Assembly: GCF_002216775.1 (NCBI RefSeq)
Contig: NZ_CP022315.1
Location: 3,100,001 to 3,164,000 of the forward strand
Reading direction: 5' to 3'
DNA: 64,000 nucleotides
Source of the DNA: Virgibacillus phasianinus
Lineage (GTDB): Bacteria > Bacillota > Bacilli > Bacillales > Amphibacillaceae
Position numbers and translations under genes: made by a program. This document shows positions 8,367 through 17,230 of the stretch, one piece after another (the first letter of the stretch is position 1; every line of letters begins with the position of its first letter). The notes under the pieces are model-generated. The model was not told the DNA's origin and searched no databases. It saw nothing but the letters and a program-made list of their open reading frames with translations.

Positions 8367-9455
8367 ATGGCTTTTGTTGGTTCTGTTGGACTTGGAATTC
8401 CAAAACATGAGTTATATCAAGACGAAGTAAAACAATTGATTACAAATATATTTCCCTATAATGAAAAACAGCTAGCGCGTTTAATGCCCGTTTATGACAA
8501 TGCGTTGATTGAAAAACGCCAGTTGGTAGTGGAAGCAAGTTGGTTCAAGGAGTCACATACGTTTAAGGAGAAAAATGATTTATATCAAAAGTATGCAATT
8601 GATTATTCGCTTGAGGCAATGGATCGCTGTTTGTCTAATCAAACAAACCTATCTGATTCTATCCCGTATGAAGCGATTGATACGATCGCCTTTGTATCCA
8701 GCACAGGTATTGCCACTCCTTCACTTGATGCACACCTTATTAATGAGCGTCCTTTTCGTAATGATGTTTCCCGCATGCCATTATGGGGCTTAGGCTGTGC
8801 GGGTGGTGCCAGTGGATTATCCCGTGTTTTTGACTGGATTACTGCCCATCCAACCAAAACAGCGCTTTTAGTATGTTGTGAACTATGCAGCTTAACGTTT
8901 CAGCGAGAAGATTCTTCTAAAAGTAATATTGTTGGTACGGCATTATTTGGGGATGGCGCCAGTGCTGCATTAATTATTGGTGAGGATTCACCGTACCGAC
9001 GTTATCAAAAGAAAACGATGCCTAAAATAGTGAAAACCAGTTCGCATATTGAAAAAGATACGTTATCGGTCATGGGATGGGATGTGACTAACGATGGACT
9101 CGGGGTCATATTTTCCAAAAGTATACCAAGTCTGGTAAATACGCTATGGAAGGATCACCTTACGCAATTTTTATCCGATAATCAGATTGTCAAAGATTCC
9201 ATCCATTCATATATCGCTCATCCCGGTGGAAAGAAGGTGCTGGAGGCAATGGAAAATGTTTTGCAATTAACTGATGATAAATTCCGCTACTCCTACCAGG
9301 TATTAAAAGACCATGGAAATGTGTCTTCTGCCACAGTTCTATATGTTCTCCATGAATGGATGAAAGAAACCGTTCCAGTTCAGGAATTAAGTATATTATC
9401 AGCACTGGGTCCTGGATTCAGTTCGGAACTATTATTATTGGAGTGGGGAAAATGA
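8367..9455 (+). CDS. bpsA: Type III polyketide synthase (alkylpyrone synthase)
   Basis: Homodimeric chalcone/stilbene-synthase fold enzyme. Bacillus subtilis BpsA condenses long-chain acyl-CoA with malonyl-CoA to alkylpyrones. The product is 362 aa. The catalytic Cys is about residue 144 in GLGCAGGASG. The His (HPGGKKV, about 285) and Asn (HGNVSSATVL, about 317) complete the triad, and the C-terminal GPGFSSELLLLEW is typical. The start has a GAGGTGATAGA site. Its stop overlaps the start of bpsB by ATGA, so the pair is translationally coupled. Confidence 0.92.
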   Translation: MAFVGSVGLGIPKHELYQDEVKQLITNIFPYNEKQLARLMPVYDNALIEKRQLVVEASWFKESHTFKEKNDLYQKYAIDYSLEAMDRCLSNQTNLSDSIPYEAIDTIAFVSSTGIATPSLDAHLINERPFRNDVSRMPLWGLGCAGGASGLSRVFDWITAHPTKTALLVCCELCSLTFQREDSSKSNIVGTALFGDGASAALIIGEDSPYRRYQKKTMPKIVKTSSHIEKDTLSVMGWDVTNDGLGVIFSKSIPSLVNTLWKDHLTQFLSDNQIVKDSIHSYIAHPGGKKVLEAMENVLQLTDDKFRYSYQVLKDHGNVSSATVLYVLHEWMKETVPVQELSILSALGPGFSSELLLLEWGK

Positions 9456-9979
9456 CAACATGGATATGGGTTTTCATCGGGGCTGTAATCTGCCAACGCT
9501 TAATTGAATTGATTATTGCACGAAGGAATGAATCATGGATGCTCCGCCATGGGGCGGAAGAAAGAGGTGCTGAACACCATAAATGGTTTGTGTTGGTTCA
9601 TGCCTCTTTTTTTATAAGTATGATTGCAGAGTGCCTTGTTAGAAATAACCCGGTTGAATCAATCAACTATTTTTTGTTTGCTATTTTTATTCTTACCCAG
9701 CTAGCAAGAATTTGGTGTATTACAAGCCTGGGGCGATTTTGGAATACAAAGGTAATCATTTTGCCAGGTGCAAAACTACGAACTTCTGGTCCGTATAATT
9801 ATGTTAAACATCCGAATTATATTATTGTTGGAATTGAATTGTTTGTGATTCCCTTACTTGTTGGCGCGCCATTAACAGCAGTAATTTTCCCATTTTTGCA
9901 CATCTTTTTATTGATTCACTGGCGGCTTCCTATTGAAGATAAAGCACTGGCAACCATAGGTTCAATGAAAAAAGGGTAG
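9452..9979 (+). CDS. bpsB: Isoprenylcysteine carboxyl methyltransferase-family alkylpyrone O-methyltransferase
   Basis: Integral membrane methyltransferase of the ICMT family. In Bacillus subtilis, BpsB (YpbQ) methylates the alkylpyrones made by BpsA. ATG 9452 overlaps the bpsA stop and has GGAGTGGGG upstream. An in-frame extension into bpsA is rejected. The product is 175 aa with four or five hydrophobic segments. It carries the family motif GPYNYVKHPNYIIVGIEL followed by the C-terminal helix and the acidic end IEDKAL. Its stop codon lies inside a hairpin shared with the convergent transporter gene. Confidence 0.9.
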   Translation: MTTWIWVFIGAVICQRLIELIIARRNESWMLRHGAEERGAEHHKWFVLVHASFFISMIAECLVRNNPVESINYFLFAIFILTQLARIWCITSLGRFWNTKVIILPGAKLRTSGPYNYVKHPNYIIVGIELFVIPLLVGAPLTAVIFPFLHIFLLIHWRLPIEDKALATIGSMKKG

Positions 9980-9996
9980 CAATCAGCTACCCTTTT
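9970..9996. terminator. Bidirectional terminator overlapping both convergent stop codons
   Basis: AAAAGGGTAGC (9970-9980) pairs perfectly with GCTACCCTTTT (9986-9996) around a 5-nt loop. The bpsB stop TAG (9977-9979) and the stop of the minus-strand gene (9983-9985) both lie within the hairpin. Confidence 0.8.
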
Positions 9997-10672
9997 GGTC
10001 ATTCTTATGCATGAATTTTGCAATGTACATAAATGGTGTATCTATTATTGCTACAACAAATTTTATTACATACGTAGTAAAGAAGATCTCAAACCAAATA
10101 TTAATTGGATATTGACCATAAAAAGCTATGCTGCAAAATACGGTGGTATCAAGCAGTTGGCTTAGCATGGTACCCGCATTGTTGCGAAGCCATAAATACT
10201 TTGTCGATGGAAAAAGCTTGCGGATTTTGTCATAAATCCAAACATCAAAATATTGACTGACAAGATAGGCAGCCATACTGCCAAGAGCTATTTGCGGAAT
10301 TAATCCGAATAAGGTTTCCAGTGACCCTTGAGCAAAATCACTTTGCCCCGGCTGAAACTGTAACGCAATCTGCATCATGATCGTCATTGTTATTAAGGTG
10401 GAAAATCCTAACCAGACGGCTTTCTTAGCATCCTTTTTGCTGTACTTTTCATTTAAGATGTCTGTTGCAAGATATGCTGATCCATAAATAATATTGCCGA
10501 GTGTAGCAGTTAAACCAAATAATTCCACCGTTTTAAGTACTTGAATATTGGCAATTACAGTAGCCATTCCAATCCAAACAAATAGACCCATTTTGCCAAA
10601 TATACGATAAAAAATAAGTAGTAATGAAAAATTTATCAGAGCAAACAGAATCCAGATTAGTTCATTGGACAT
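9983..10672 (-). CDS. ypdP: Queuosine precursor (preQ1/preQ0) transporter, YhhQ/VUT family
   Basis: Integral membrane protein of 229 aa with about six transmembrane segments. It belongs to the DUF165/VUT family, which imports 7-deazaguanine precursors of queuosine. Family features include the AYLATDILNEKYSKKDAKKAV cytoplasmic loop (about residues 66-86), the SQYFDVWIYDKIR segment, and LRNNAGTMLSQLLDTTVF (about residues 162-179). The substrate call is strengthened by a preQ1-I riboswitch aptamer in its leader, which includes its ribosome binding site. Length matches Bacillus subtilis YpdP. Confidence 0.92.
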   Translation of the reverse strand: MSNELIWILFALINFSLLLIFYRIFGKMGLFVWIGMATVIANIQVLKTVELFGLTATLGNIIYGSAYLATDILNEKYSKKDAKKAVWLGFSTLITMTIMMQIALQFQPGQSDFAQGSLETLFGLIPQIALGSMAAYLVSQYFDVWIYDKIRKLFPSTKYLWLRNNAGTMLSQLLDTTVFCSIAFYGQYPINIWFEIFFTTYVIKFVVAIIDTPFMYIAKFMHKNDQKGS

Positions 10673-10682
10673 TATATATTAT

Positions 10683-10723
10683 CCTCCTTAGTTTTGTTAA
10701 CGCGGGAGTTTGCGAACCGCGGC
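10683..10723 (-). promoter_or_regulatory. preQ1-I riboswitch, translational type
   Basis: On the minus strand, a P1 stem CCGCGG.../CCGCG (10703-10722) is followed by TTAACAAAACTAAGGAGG, the A-rich tail typical of preQ1-I aptamers. The Shine-Dalgarno AGGAGG (10683-10688) is part of the aptamer's 3' end. Ligand binding would therefore sequester it and block translation of the transporter. It resembles the Thermoanaerobacter tengcongensis translational class as I recall it. Confidence 0.88.
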
Positions 10724-10761
10724 AAAAATTTATTATACGATTTTCTACTTGAAAATGCAAG

Positions 10762-10794
10762 AAAAACCGGTAATCTTATAAGATTACCGGTTTC
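10762..10794 (-). terminator. Terminator of the cold-shock gene
   Basis: AAACCGGTAATCT (10764-10776) pairs with AGATTACCGGTTT (10781-10793) around a TATA loop. The T tract is on the minus strand. Confidence 0.85.
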
Positions 10795-10807
10795 ATATAT
10801 TCATGCC

Positions 10808-11008
10808 TTATTTTTTAACAACATTAGCGGCTTGTGGTCCGCGTTCTCCTTCAATAATCTCGAAGGAAACTGCTTGACCCTCCTCTAAAGACTTAAATCC
10901 TTCTTCCTGGATCGCAGAATAGTGAACAAATACATCATCTGCATCCTCAACCTGAATAAAGCCATAGCCTTTTTCCGCGTTAAACCATTTTACTGTACCG
11001 TTCTCCAT
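10808..11008 (-). CDS. Cold-shock protein (CspA/CspB family)
   Basis: Single cold-shock (OB-fold) domain of 66 aa that binds single-stranded RNA/DNA and acts as an RNA chaperone. RNP-1 is KGYGFIQV (about residues 13-20) and RNP-2 is VFVHYSAI (about 26-33). ATG at 11008 has a perfect AGGAGG site. An upstream extension is not supported. The leader of about 100 nt or more before the gene is consistent with the long structured 5' UTRs of csp genes. Which paralogue it is cannot be told from this window. Confidence 0.95.
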   Translation of the reverse strand: MENGTVKWFNAEKGYGFIQVEDADDVFVHYSAIQEEGFKSLEEGQAVSFEIIEGERGPQAANVVKK

Positions 11009-11282
11009 GTAATTAATCCTCCTAAAAACTTTCACGTCAAACGTGGTAATACAAAGCAGACAAACATCATTACGTATTATGATCCCTATATCTTCTTTGC
11101 TTACAATCAAATATAGCTTATTTAGATAATTCAGTCAAGTAAAAAACCCATATTCTACTTGGATTTTTGCCCACTTTATCATAGATTGAAATAAGATTGA
11201 ATTAAAATTTATAATTTTCCATACAAGTGTCCAACGATTTAAGGTACACTGGTTATATTAATAAATGGAAGGGGATATAGTA

Positions 11283-12953
11283 ATGAAAACTGATATTGAG
11301 ATTGCGCAGGAAGCAACATTGAAACCAATAAATCAAATTGCGAACAACCTTCATTTAAACGAAGATGAGTGGGAACCTTATGGTCATACAAAAGCGAAAC
11401 TATCAGATAAGTTATTAAAAAAATTGCATGATAAACCGAATGGTAAGGTGATTTTGGTAACTTCAATTAACCCTACACCAGCCGGGGAGGGAAAATCTAC
11501 TGTAACAGTAGGTCTTGGACAAGCATTGAACAGATTGAATAAAAAGGCGATTATTGCGCTGCGTGAACCTTCACTGGGACCAGTAATGGGGATGAAAGGG
11601 GGGGCAGCTGGCGGTGGCTACTCACAGGTTTTGCCAATGGAGGATATAAATTTGCATTTTACTGGAGACCTCCATGCGATCACAAGTGCTAATAACGCAT
11701 TGTCTGCGATTATCGACAATCATATTCATCGTGGTAATGAATTAAATATTGATCCGCGGCGCATCGAATGGAAACGTGTCATGGATATGAATGACCGTGT
11801 TTTAAGGCAAATTGTAGTTGGACTGGGAGGGCCGTTGCGGGGGGTGCCTCGTGAGGATGGATTCACCATTACCGTAGCATCTGAGATTATGGCTATCCTT
11901 TGTCTGTCCACTAGTTTAGAAGACCTAAAAGAGCGGATTTCAAAAATTGTCATCGGCTACACCTATGATGAGGAGCCAGTTACAGTAAAGGATTTAAGAA
12001 TCGAAGGCGCATTAACTTTACTATTAAAGGACGCTATTAAACCAAATTTAGTGCAAACTACTGAGAATACGCCCGCTATTATTCATGGGGGACCATTTGC
12101 GAATATAGCACATGGATGCAATAGCATAATGGCAACCAAAACAGCGGCAAAACTTGGTGATTATGTAGTAACAGAGGCCGGATTTGGCGCTGATCTTGGA
12201 GCGGAGAAGTTTTTGAATATTAAGTCAAGATCCGGGGAAATTGACACGGATGCTGTAGTTATCGTTGCGACAGTGCGTGCCTTAAAAATGCATGGAGGTG
12301 TGGAGAAGGATAAGTTAACGTTTGAGAACGTCGATGCATTGAAAAATGGCATGGCGAATCTAAAAAAACATATGGAAACAATAGAACAGTTCGGTCTTCC
12401 TTTTATTATTGCAATAAATAAATTTCCAACAGACAGTGAAGCGGAAACAAACTTTATTCAAGCATGGTGCGAGTCACATGGTGCAGAAGTTGCATTAACA
12501 GATGTTTTTGCAAAAGGCGGTGAAGGAGGAATGGAGCTTGCCGAAAAAGTAATTGCTGTTGCTGATTCTAATGAACGCAATTTCCAGTACACGTATGATG
12601 TAAATGAAACATTGGAATCCAAGATTAGAATGATTACCCAAAAGATTTATGGTGCAGATGATATTGAACTGTCACAGAAAGCTAAAAAACAACTTGCATT
12701 TTATGAAAAACAGGGATGGGGTAAGCTGCCGGTTTGTATGGCAAAAACACAATATTCCTTAAGCGATAATCCAGCATTGCTTGGCCGTCCTGAGGGGTTT
12801 ACAGTGTCGATAAGAGAATTGCATGCATCCATTGGTGCTGGGTTTATCGTTGTATTAACCGGTGAGATGATGACGATGCCAGGTTTGCCAAAAAGACCCG
12901 CCGCTTATAACATGGATGTAACTGACGACGGGAAAATAGTAGGGCTATTTTAA
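11283..12953 (+). CDS. fhs: Formate-tetrahydrofolate ligase
   Basis: ATP-dependent synthesis of 10-formyl-THF from formate and THF, feeding purine and fMet synthesis. ATG 11283 gives 556 aa and is preceded by GGAAGGGG. The in-frame ATG 11265 overlaps that site and is rejected. The nucleotide loop TPAGEGKST is at about residues 64-72. Other FTHFS signatures are [23 protein letters not shown] (about 96-118) and the C-terminal [15 protein letters not shown]. The seven-G run at the GGAAGGG motif is intact, unlike G runs elsewhere in the window. The ypgQ start overlaps its stop (TAATG). Confidence 0.96.
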   Translation: MKTDIEIAQEATLKPINQIANNLHLNEDEWEPYGHTKAKLSDKLLKKLHDKPNGKVILVTSINPTPAGEGKSTVTVGLGQALNRLNKKAIIALREPSLGPVMGMKGGAAGGGYSQVLPMEDINLHFTGDLHAITSANNALSAIIDNHIHRGNELNIDPRRIEWKRVMDMNDRVLRQIVVGLGGPLRGVPREDGFTITVASEIMAILCLSTSLEDLKERISKIVIGYTYDEEPVTVKDLRIEGALTLLLKDAIKPNLVQTTENTPAIIHGGPFANIAHGCNSIMATKTAAKLGDYVVTEAGFGADLGAEKFLNIKSRSGEIDTDAVVIVATVRALKMHGGVEKDKLTFENVDALKNGMANLKKHMETIEQFGLPFIIAINKFPTDSEAETNFIQAWCESHGAEVALTDVFAKGGEGGMELAEKVIAVADSNERNFQYTYDVNETLESKIRMITQKIYGADDIELSQKAKKQLAFYEKQGWGKLPVCMAKTQYSLSDNPALLGRPEGFTVSIRELHASIGAGFIVVLTGEMMTMPGLPKRPAAYNMDVTDDGKIVGLF

Positions 12954-13552
12954 TGAGCGATGTAAGAAATCAATTAGATGCTATTCGTACATATGTTCAC
13001 GATCTATTTCAAAATGATGCCACTGGTCACGATTTTTATCATATGGAACGAGTTGCTCAATTAGCGAAAACGATTTCTATGGAAGAAAAAGCTGATACAT
13101 TTATTTGTGAGGCAGCTGCTTGGCTGCATGATGTTGGGGATAAGAAACTATTTACAAATCCAGGACAAGCTATGGATCATCTGGATGAATTCTTGATCAA
13201 GATTAATATCGAAAGGCCGACGATTGAACAAATATATGACACGACAAAGGATGTATCCTTCAGTAAAGGCAGCATACCAACCACTATCGAAGGACAAATT
13301 GTTCAGGACGCTGATAGACTAGATGCAATAGGTGCTATTGGAATAGCCCGCACGTTTGCATATGGCGGTGCAACCAACCAGCTCATTTATCAAAACGGGG
13401 AACCGGAAAATACTTCTGTGCAGCATTTTTATGATAAGTTACTTACTATTAAGGATTTGATGAACACAAATTATGCAAAAGGACTTGCGAAGCCTCGTCA
13501 TGCATTTCTTGAAAGTTATTTAAAACAATTTTTTCGTGAGTGGGAGTCTTAG
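12953..13552 (+). CDS. ypgQ: HD-domain phosphohydrolase YpgQ
   Basis: Metal-dependent HD hydrolase of 199 aa. Bacillus subtilis YpgQ is described as a dNTP pyrophosphatase. The HD metal site is visible: His in GHDFYHMERV (about 24-28), the HD pair in WLHDVGDKK (about 62), and Asp in QDADRLDAIGAIGIAR (about 123). The start overlaps the fhs stop by one base, so the two are coupled. The substrate is inferred from the family, not the sequence. Confidence 0.85.
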   Translation: MSDVRNQLDAIRTYVHDLFQNDATGHDFYHMERVAQLAKTISMEEKADTFICEAAAWLHDVGDKKLFTNPGQAMDHLDEFLIKINIERPTIEQIYDTTKDVSFSKGSIPTTIEGQIVQDADRLDAIGAIGIARTFAYGGATNQLIYQNGEPENTSVQHFYDKLLTIKDLMNTNYAKGLAKPRHAFLESYLKQFFREWES

Positions 13553-13637
13553 GCAAGAAAAGGAATAAATTGATAACCGTATCCGGAAAATATATAATAA
13601 AGGGTATATAAAAATTAAATAATAAAAACACCTAAAC

Positions 13638-13667
13638 GAAGGCTGTGGAAAAAAACAGTCTTCTTTT
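13638..13667 (+). terminator. Terminator after ypgQ
   Basis: GAAGGCTGT (13638-13646) pairs with ACAGTCTTC (13655-13663) with one G-T pair, followed by TTTT. Confidence 0.65.
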
Positions 13668-13704
13668 AATTGTTTATTGTAGGTAAAAGAAGGGTCTAAT
13701 TAAT

Positions 13705-15626
13705 ATGTCTAACAATCAGGAAAATTTACAGCGTAAAAAAAGAGCAATTCCAGAAAGTCCCTCGAGATTTGGAATTAAACAAGTATTGCGAATGAATAAT
13801 GTATCCATGCCATGGAAACGCGCCTTGGGATCAGCTTTAGCGACTAGTATCCCGGTTTTACTTGGTGTGCTTTTTGACCAATTAATTTATGGTGTGACAG
13901 CAAGTCTAGGCGCATTTACTTATCTTTATACAAGTAATGAATCATACAAGCAACGGGCAAAAAAAATAGCGGTTATTGCAATAGCCATCGCTTTATCTAT
14001 GGTAATGGGAACCATCCTGGCACCCTATATTATTGCTTTATCGATTGTCATTGGATTAATAGGAATAACCGCTTTTTATGTGCTTCATGCACTTCGAATT
14101 GTCGGTCCTGGAGCAATATTTTTTGTATTGGTATTTGCTGTAGCAACGGGATTGCCAATTGACCCTTCCGCCGCATGGGAACGTGGTTTTTTTGTCCTGA
14201 TGGGGGGATACTTGCATGGATTATTGCGATGGTCGGTTGGTTTTTCCATCCCCTTAAACCGGAGAAGAATGCAGTGGTAAAGGTTTATACACAAATGGAG
14301 GAATTTGTGAAAGCGATTGGAACGAGCCATTTCCACAATGCCCAACATTTAGTTGTAGTTGCCTTAAGTCAGGCTGACTCTATTTTAAACCGCCAAAGTA
14401 ATTCCAGTGATTATAATAAATTATTGCTACTTCAGCAGCGGGCAAATAATCTTTTTTTAACATTAACAGCTTTATCTCACAATCAACATCAACGGGAGAT
14501 GGAAACCTGCATTAAACAATTGGGAGAAATTAAACGTGCAATTCTTCGTAATACAAAAACAAATGTTGTGCTGAATCAAGAGAACAATAGGCAGCATATT
14601 TCACCTAATATTCACAAAGAACTTGTTGTGATGATAGATATTATAAATAATAAATCATTATCACTATCACTGTTAACACCCATGCAGGAACAGTCAGTTT
14701 GGCATACATTACTCAGTGGGTTTAATAGACATTCGCTTGTCTTACCTAATGCAATATTGTACGGTGTTACTGTTTGTATTGCTGCACTTATCTCCTATAC
14801 GATTGGTATGGAACGACCATACTGGGTCCCCGTATCCTGCGCCGCGGTTATGCTCGGTGCAAATACAACCTTTACAATTCACCGTGCTATCCAGCGTTCT
14901 TTGGGAACTTTGGTCGGTACTATCATCGGTGGTATTATACTTACGTTTGCCCCATCTGGGATTGCATTATTTTTCTTAATAGGTATATTGCAATTCTTCG
15001 TGGAAAATGTAATTGTTCGTAACTATGTTTATGCCAACATGTTCATAGCACCACTCGTCTTAATTATAGTAGAGACACTGAATCCCGGGAATTCAATCAG
15101 TTATTTTGTTTCCGCCCGGGCGCTTGACACAGTTATTGGCAGTATTATTGGGGTTGTTGGAGTTCTAATATTATGGCGAGATCTTTCCCATAGGTATGTA
15201 CCAAAATCATTGGGTAAAACATTATACAACATGAGTGAATTAATAAATGAAATGAATGGTAAAAATCGTAAAGTCGCTAAGGATGTCGAGCAAAAAGTAG
15301 TAACGAATTTAATTAATTTACGTACTGTTTATGATCGTACTTTGGGGGATTTTTACCGTAAACAAACAAATGCAGATTTCTATTGGCCAGCAATCATGCA
15401 TACACAACACTTGGGCTATTTATTCATTACTTGCAGCAGAGGTAAACATTCCCTGGGGATTACGGATAAAGAATTCGAAAACCTAAGTGAATTATTACAG
15501 TTAATGGCAAGAAAAGTGACCGAAAATAATTCATCAGTCATAGTCCCGCCAACGGAACAAATAACATCAGAAGAAATAAACACAGATCTGAATGAGCTCC
15601 AAAGAGCCATAATGCTTCATAAATAA
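13705..15626 (+). pseudogene. FUSC-family (aromatic acid exporter-like) membrane protein, split by a -1 frameshift at a G6 run
   Basis: Two overlapping frames together encode one FUSC-family inner-membrane protein of about 640 aa. The first (13705-14280) gives the N-terminal membrane block. The second (to 15626) gives the linker and C-terminal block, with the family-typical MERPYWVPVSCAAVMLG. They join at GATGGGGGGATA (G run 14202-14207). With one more G the protein reads FVLMGG then ILAWIIAMVGWFFHP without interruption. Each half has four to six hydrophobic segments. The start is ATG 13705 with AGAAGGG upstream. This may be a real frameshift, programmed slippage, or a base-call error; the last is favoured (see findings). 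The substrate is unknown. Confidence 0.8.
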
Positions 15627-15680
15627 AGGATTATTCACTCTTTTTGTTGACGTTATCGGAGTAATAGTAAAAGATATGGT

Positions 15681-15808
15681 ATGAATTTGCAAAAATATCA
15701 AATGGTTGATCTAGAATTAATAGAGAAAGAGGTTGATACAATGCATGCAGTACTAGTGGATGGTACAAAACAAAAGTACTGGAAAAATTGTACTTAAAGT
15801 TAAATAAG
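15681..15808 (+). pseudogene. Possible remnant of an oxidoreductase C-terminus
   Basis: Two out-of-phase pieces read like the C-terminal end of a zinc-type (MDR) reductase: a frame through ATG 15741 (HAVLVDGTKQ) and, one base out, STGKIVLKVK followed by a stop (15775-15807). No upstream domain is present. Either a decayed fragment or chance; evidence is weak. Confidence 0.25.
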
Positions 15809-15814
15809 GAACCG

Positions 15815-15865
15815 AAAAAAGTTGACCAATTCGAGTTATTGAACTCAGGTTTGGTCAACTTTTTT
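15815..15865. terminator. Bidirectional terminator
   Basis: AAAAAAGTTGACCAA (15815-15829) pairs with TTGGTCAACTTTTTT (15851-15865), with an inner GAGTT/AACTC helix. It serves the minus-strand LysM/3D gene and anything read from the left. Confidence 0.85.
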
Positions 15866-15882
15866 AAGAAGGGGATACTCGT

Positions 15883-16404
15883 TTAGTTTAAAATTTGAAC
15901 TTGCAAGTCCCGAACACCGAACTGTAATGCATCATCTAAATCCGACATATATACATCTAATCTGCCCTTTGTAATAGCACTTCCGCGATCCTGGCAAACA
16001 AAAGTTTCATTAAAATACGGGATTTGTACTTTTGTCCCAAAAGGAAGTGATTGTGGACAAGCTATTGTCTGACCTTCATCTACATGGTTACCAGAAGCGG
16101 TGATACCATAAGCAGGGTCGCCCGGTTCCTTACCAGTTGATTCATATCCGGCCGTATATGCGGTTACAGTATAAGTTTTTCCGTTTGCGTCAGGTATCGT
16201 TATAATCTGTCCGGGAAAGATGACATCCGGATTAGATATAGAAGAATTTGACGCTAGTAAAGATTCTAGATCAACATTATGTGATTGTGATATTTCTGAT
16301 AACACATCTCCAGATTGAATCGTATATTTCCCACTTGCGTAAACTGAATTAGCAAAAAGGACTAGTCCAAGAGTGAATAGGGTTGTTAATGTAAGATATT
16401 TGAT
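15883..16404 (-). CDS. Secreted LysM-3D cell-wall protein, possible ATC start
   Basis: Predicted exported wall enzyme of the YocH type. After a signal peptide ending VYA, there is one LysM module (YTIQSGDVLSEISQSHNVDLESLL, about residues 25-70) and a C-terminal 3D domain (about 85-173; Asp residues in CQDRGSAITKGRLDVYMSD). 3D domains resemble MltA-type lytic enzymes. A strong AGGAGG lies 7 nt upstream of ATC 16404-16402, and starting there gives a standard signal peptide (KYLTLTTLFTLGLVLFANSVYA). The only canonical start in frame is TTG 16446 (187 aa), which lacks a site and would place AGGAGG inside the gene. I use the ATC position, with reservation. Confidence 0.8.
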   Translation of the reverse strand: MKYLTLTTLFTLGLVLFANSVYASGKYTIQSGDVLSEISQSHNVDLESLLASNSSISNPDVIFPGQIITIPDANGKTYTVTAYTAGYESTGKEPGDPAYGITASGNHVDEGQTIACPQSLPFGTKVQIPYFNETFVCQDRGSAITKGRLDVYMSDLDDALQFGVRDLQVQILN

Positions 16405-16497
16405 AAAAAGACCTCCTGATGTATTTTCTTTTGCAAGTCCAATCAAATAGACTCGCTTTTATAATAGATTCGACTAGAAATCCAGTTTAGTAGGGAC

Positions 16498-16536
16498 TGT
16501 AATATAAATGTAAGTGCAGTGTAATAAATATGTACC
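16498..16536 (+). promoter_or_regulatory. WalR-like box array: four hexamers at 11-bp spacing
   Basis: TGTAAT (16498), TGTAAG (16509), TGTAAT (16520) and TGTACC (16531), each separated by exactly 5 bases. The WalR consensus is two TGTWAH hexamers 5 bp apart. The array lies between the divergent LysM-3D gene and a secreted-protein gene, both plausible wall-regulon members. Confidence 0.6.
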
Positions 16537-16659
16537 TTTGAACATTTGTCACCGATTTGTCATTTAATTCTTAGTAATTTCTAATACTATTCCAATCCTT
16601 TTCTTACATTTTCACTCTATGTTAGAGTTAGTTACCGTAAAGAAGGAGAGGAAAAAAAC

Positions 16660-17124
16660 ATGAAAACACTGGTTTTAACGACGGCAGGAGTAATGTTGAT
16701 AGCAGGAAGTGTATTCGGCACAAATGTAATACAAGAAGAAGGATCAAATCACGAATCATTGAAAACAGGTGTTTCCCAAATCTCACAAGGTCATAACAGT
16801 CCCTTCGAAATAGACACTTGGAATCAAAAAGCAGATTTTGTTGACGACAATACCCATGTTGAAGATAAAGAAGGTAATTCATACGCAGTCGAAAACGAGG
16901 TTGAATTTCCTGAATTTATTATTATAGATGAACTCATAAATGCTAATAGTTATCAAATACAAATTGTCGCAAACAATTCACATAAGCGGATTATAATTTT
17001 AAAAGATGAAGATGGCCAGCCGCAATATAAAAGTATTTACATTAAAGATATAAATCAACTTAAAATTATCGAGTTTGATCAAGGGATGGTTTTTAAGGGC
17101 GATATTGGAAAATATTCTGGATAA
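16660..17124 (+). CDS. Secreted or surface protein of unknown function
   Basis: Protein of 154 aa with a hydrophobic N-terminus that looks like a signal peptide or anchor (MKTLVLTTAGVMLIAGSVFG). A polar linker rich in Asp, Glu, Asn and His follows, then a C-terminal part predicted to be mostly beta strand (residues about 85-150: alternating hydrophobics such as YQIQIVANN and KRIIILKDEDG). It has no Cys after the signal, so it is not a lipoprotein. ATG 16660 has GAAGGAGAGG upstream. It is divergent from the LysM-3D gene across the WalR-like array. I do not recognise the family. Confidence 0.8.
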   Translation: MKTLVLTTAGVMLIAGSVFGTNVIQEEGSNHESLKTGVSQISQGHNSPFEIDTWNQKADFVDDNTHVEDKEGNSYAVENEVEFPEFIIIDELINANSYQIQIVANNSHKRIIILKDEDGQPQYKSIYIKDINQLKIIEFDQGMVFKGDIGKYSG

Positions 17125-17230
17125 GTTTTTTTGGATAAGCATGTAGTATACTGGCATTATCATATTCAGCAAGGTATTCTATATATAAAGAAAAAACTTG
17201 TTTCATTACATATGAAAAGGGGATAATTTT

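Noticed and set aside
11265-11282. Longer fhs start at ATG 11265
   Set aside because: The GGAAGGGG site lies after this codon and serves ATG 11283.
15631-15858. 75-aa minus-strand open frame
   Set aside because: It has no ribosome site and crosses the strong bidirectional terminator at 15815-15865.
16498-16536. TGTAAN series considered as a CRISPR or simple repeat
   Set aside because: Units are only 6 bp with 5-bp gaps and there is no longer repeat. It fits a response-regulator box better. No CRISPR array was found in the window.
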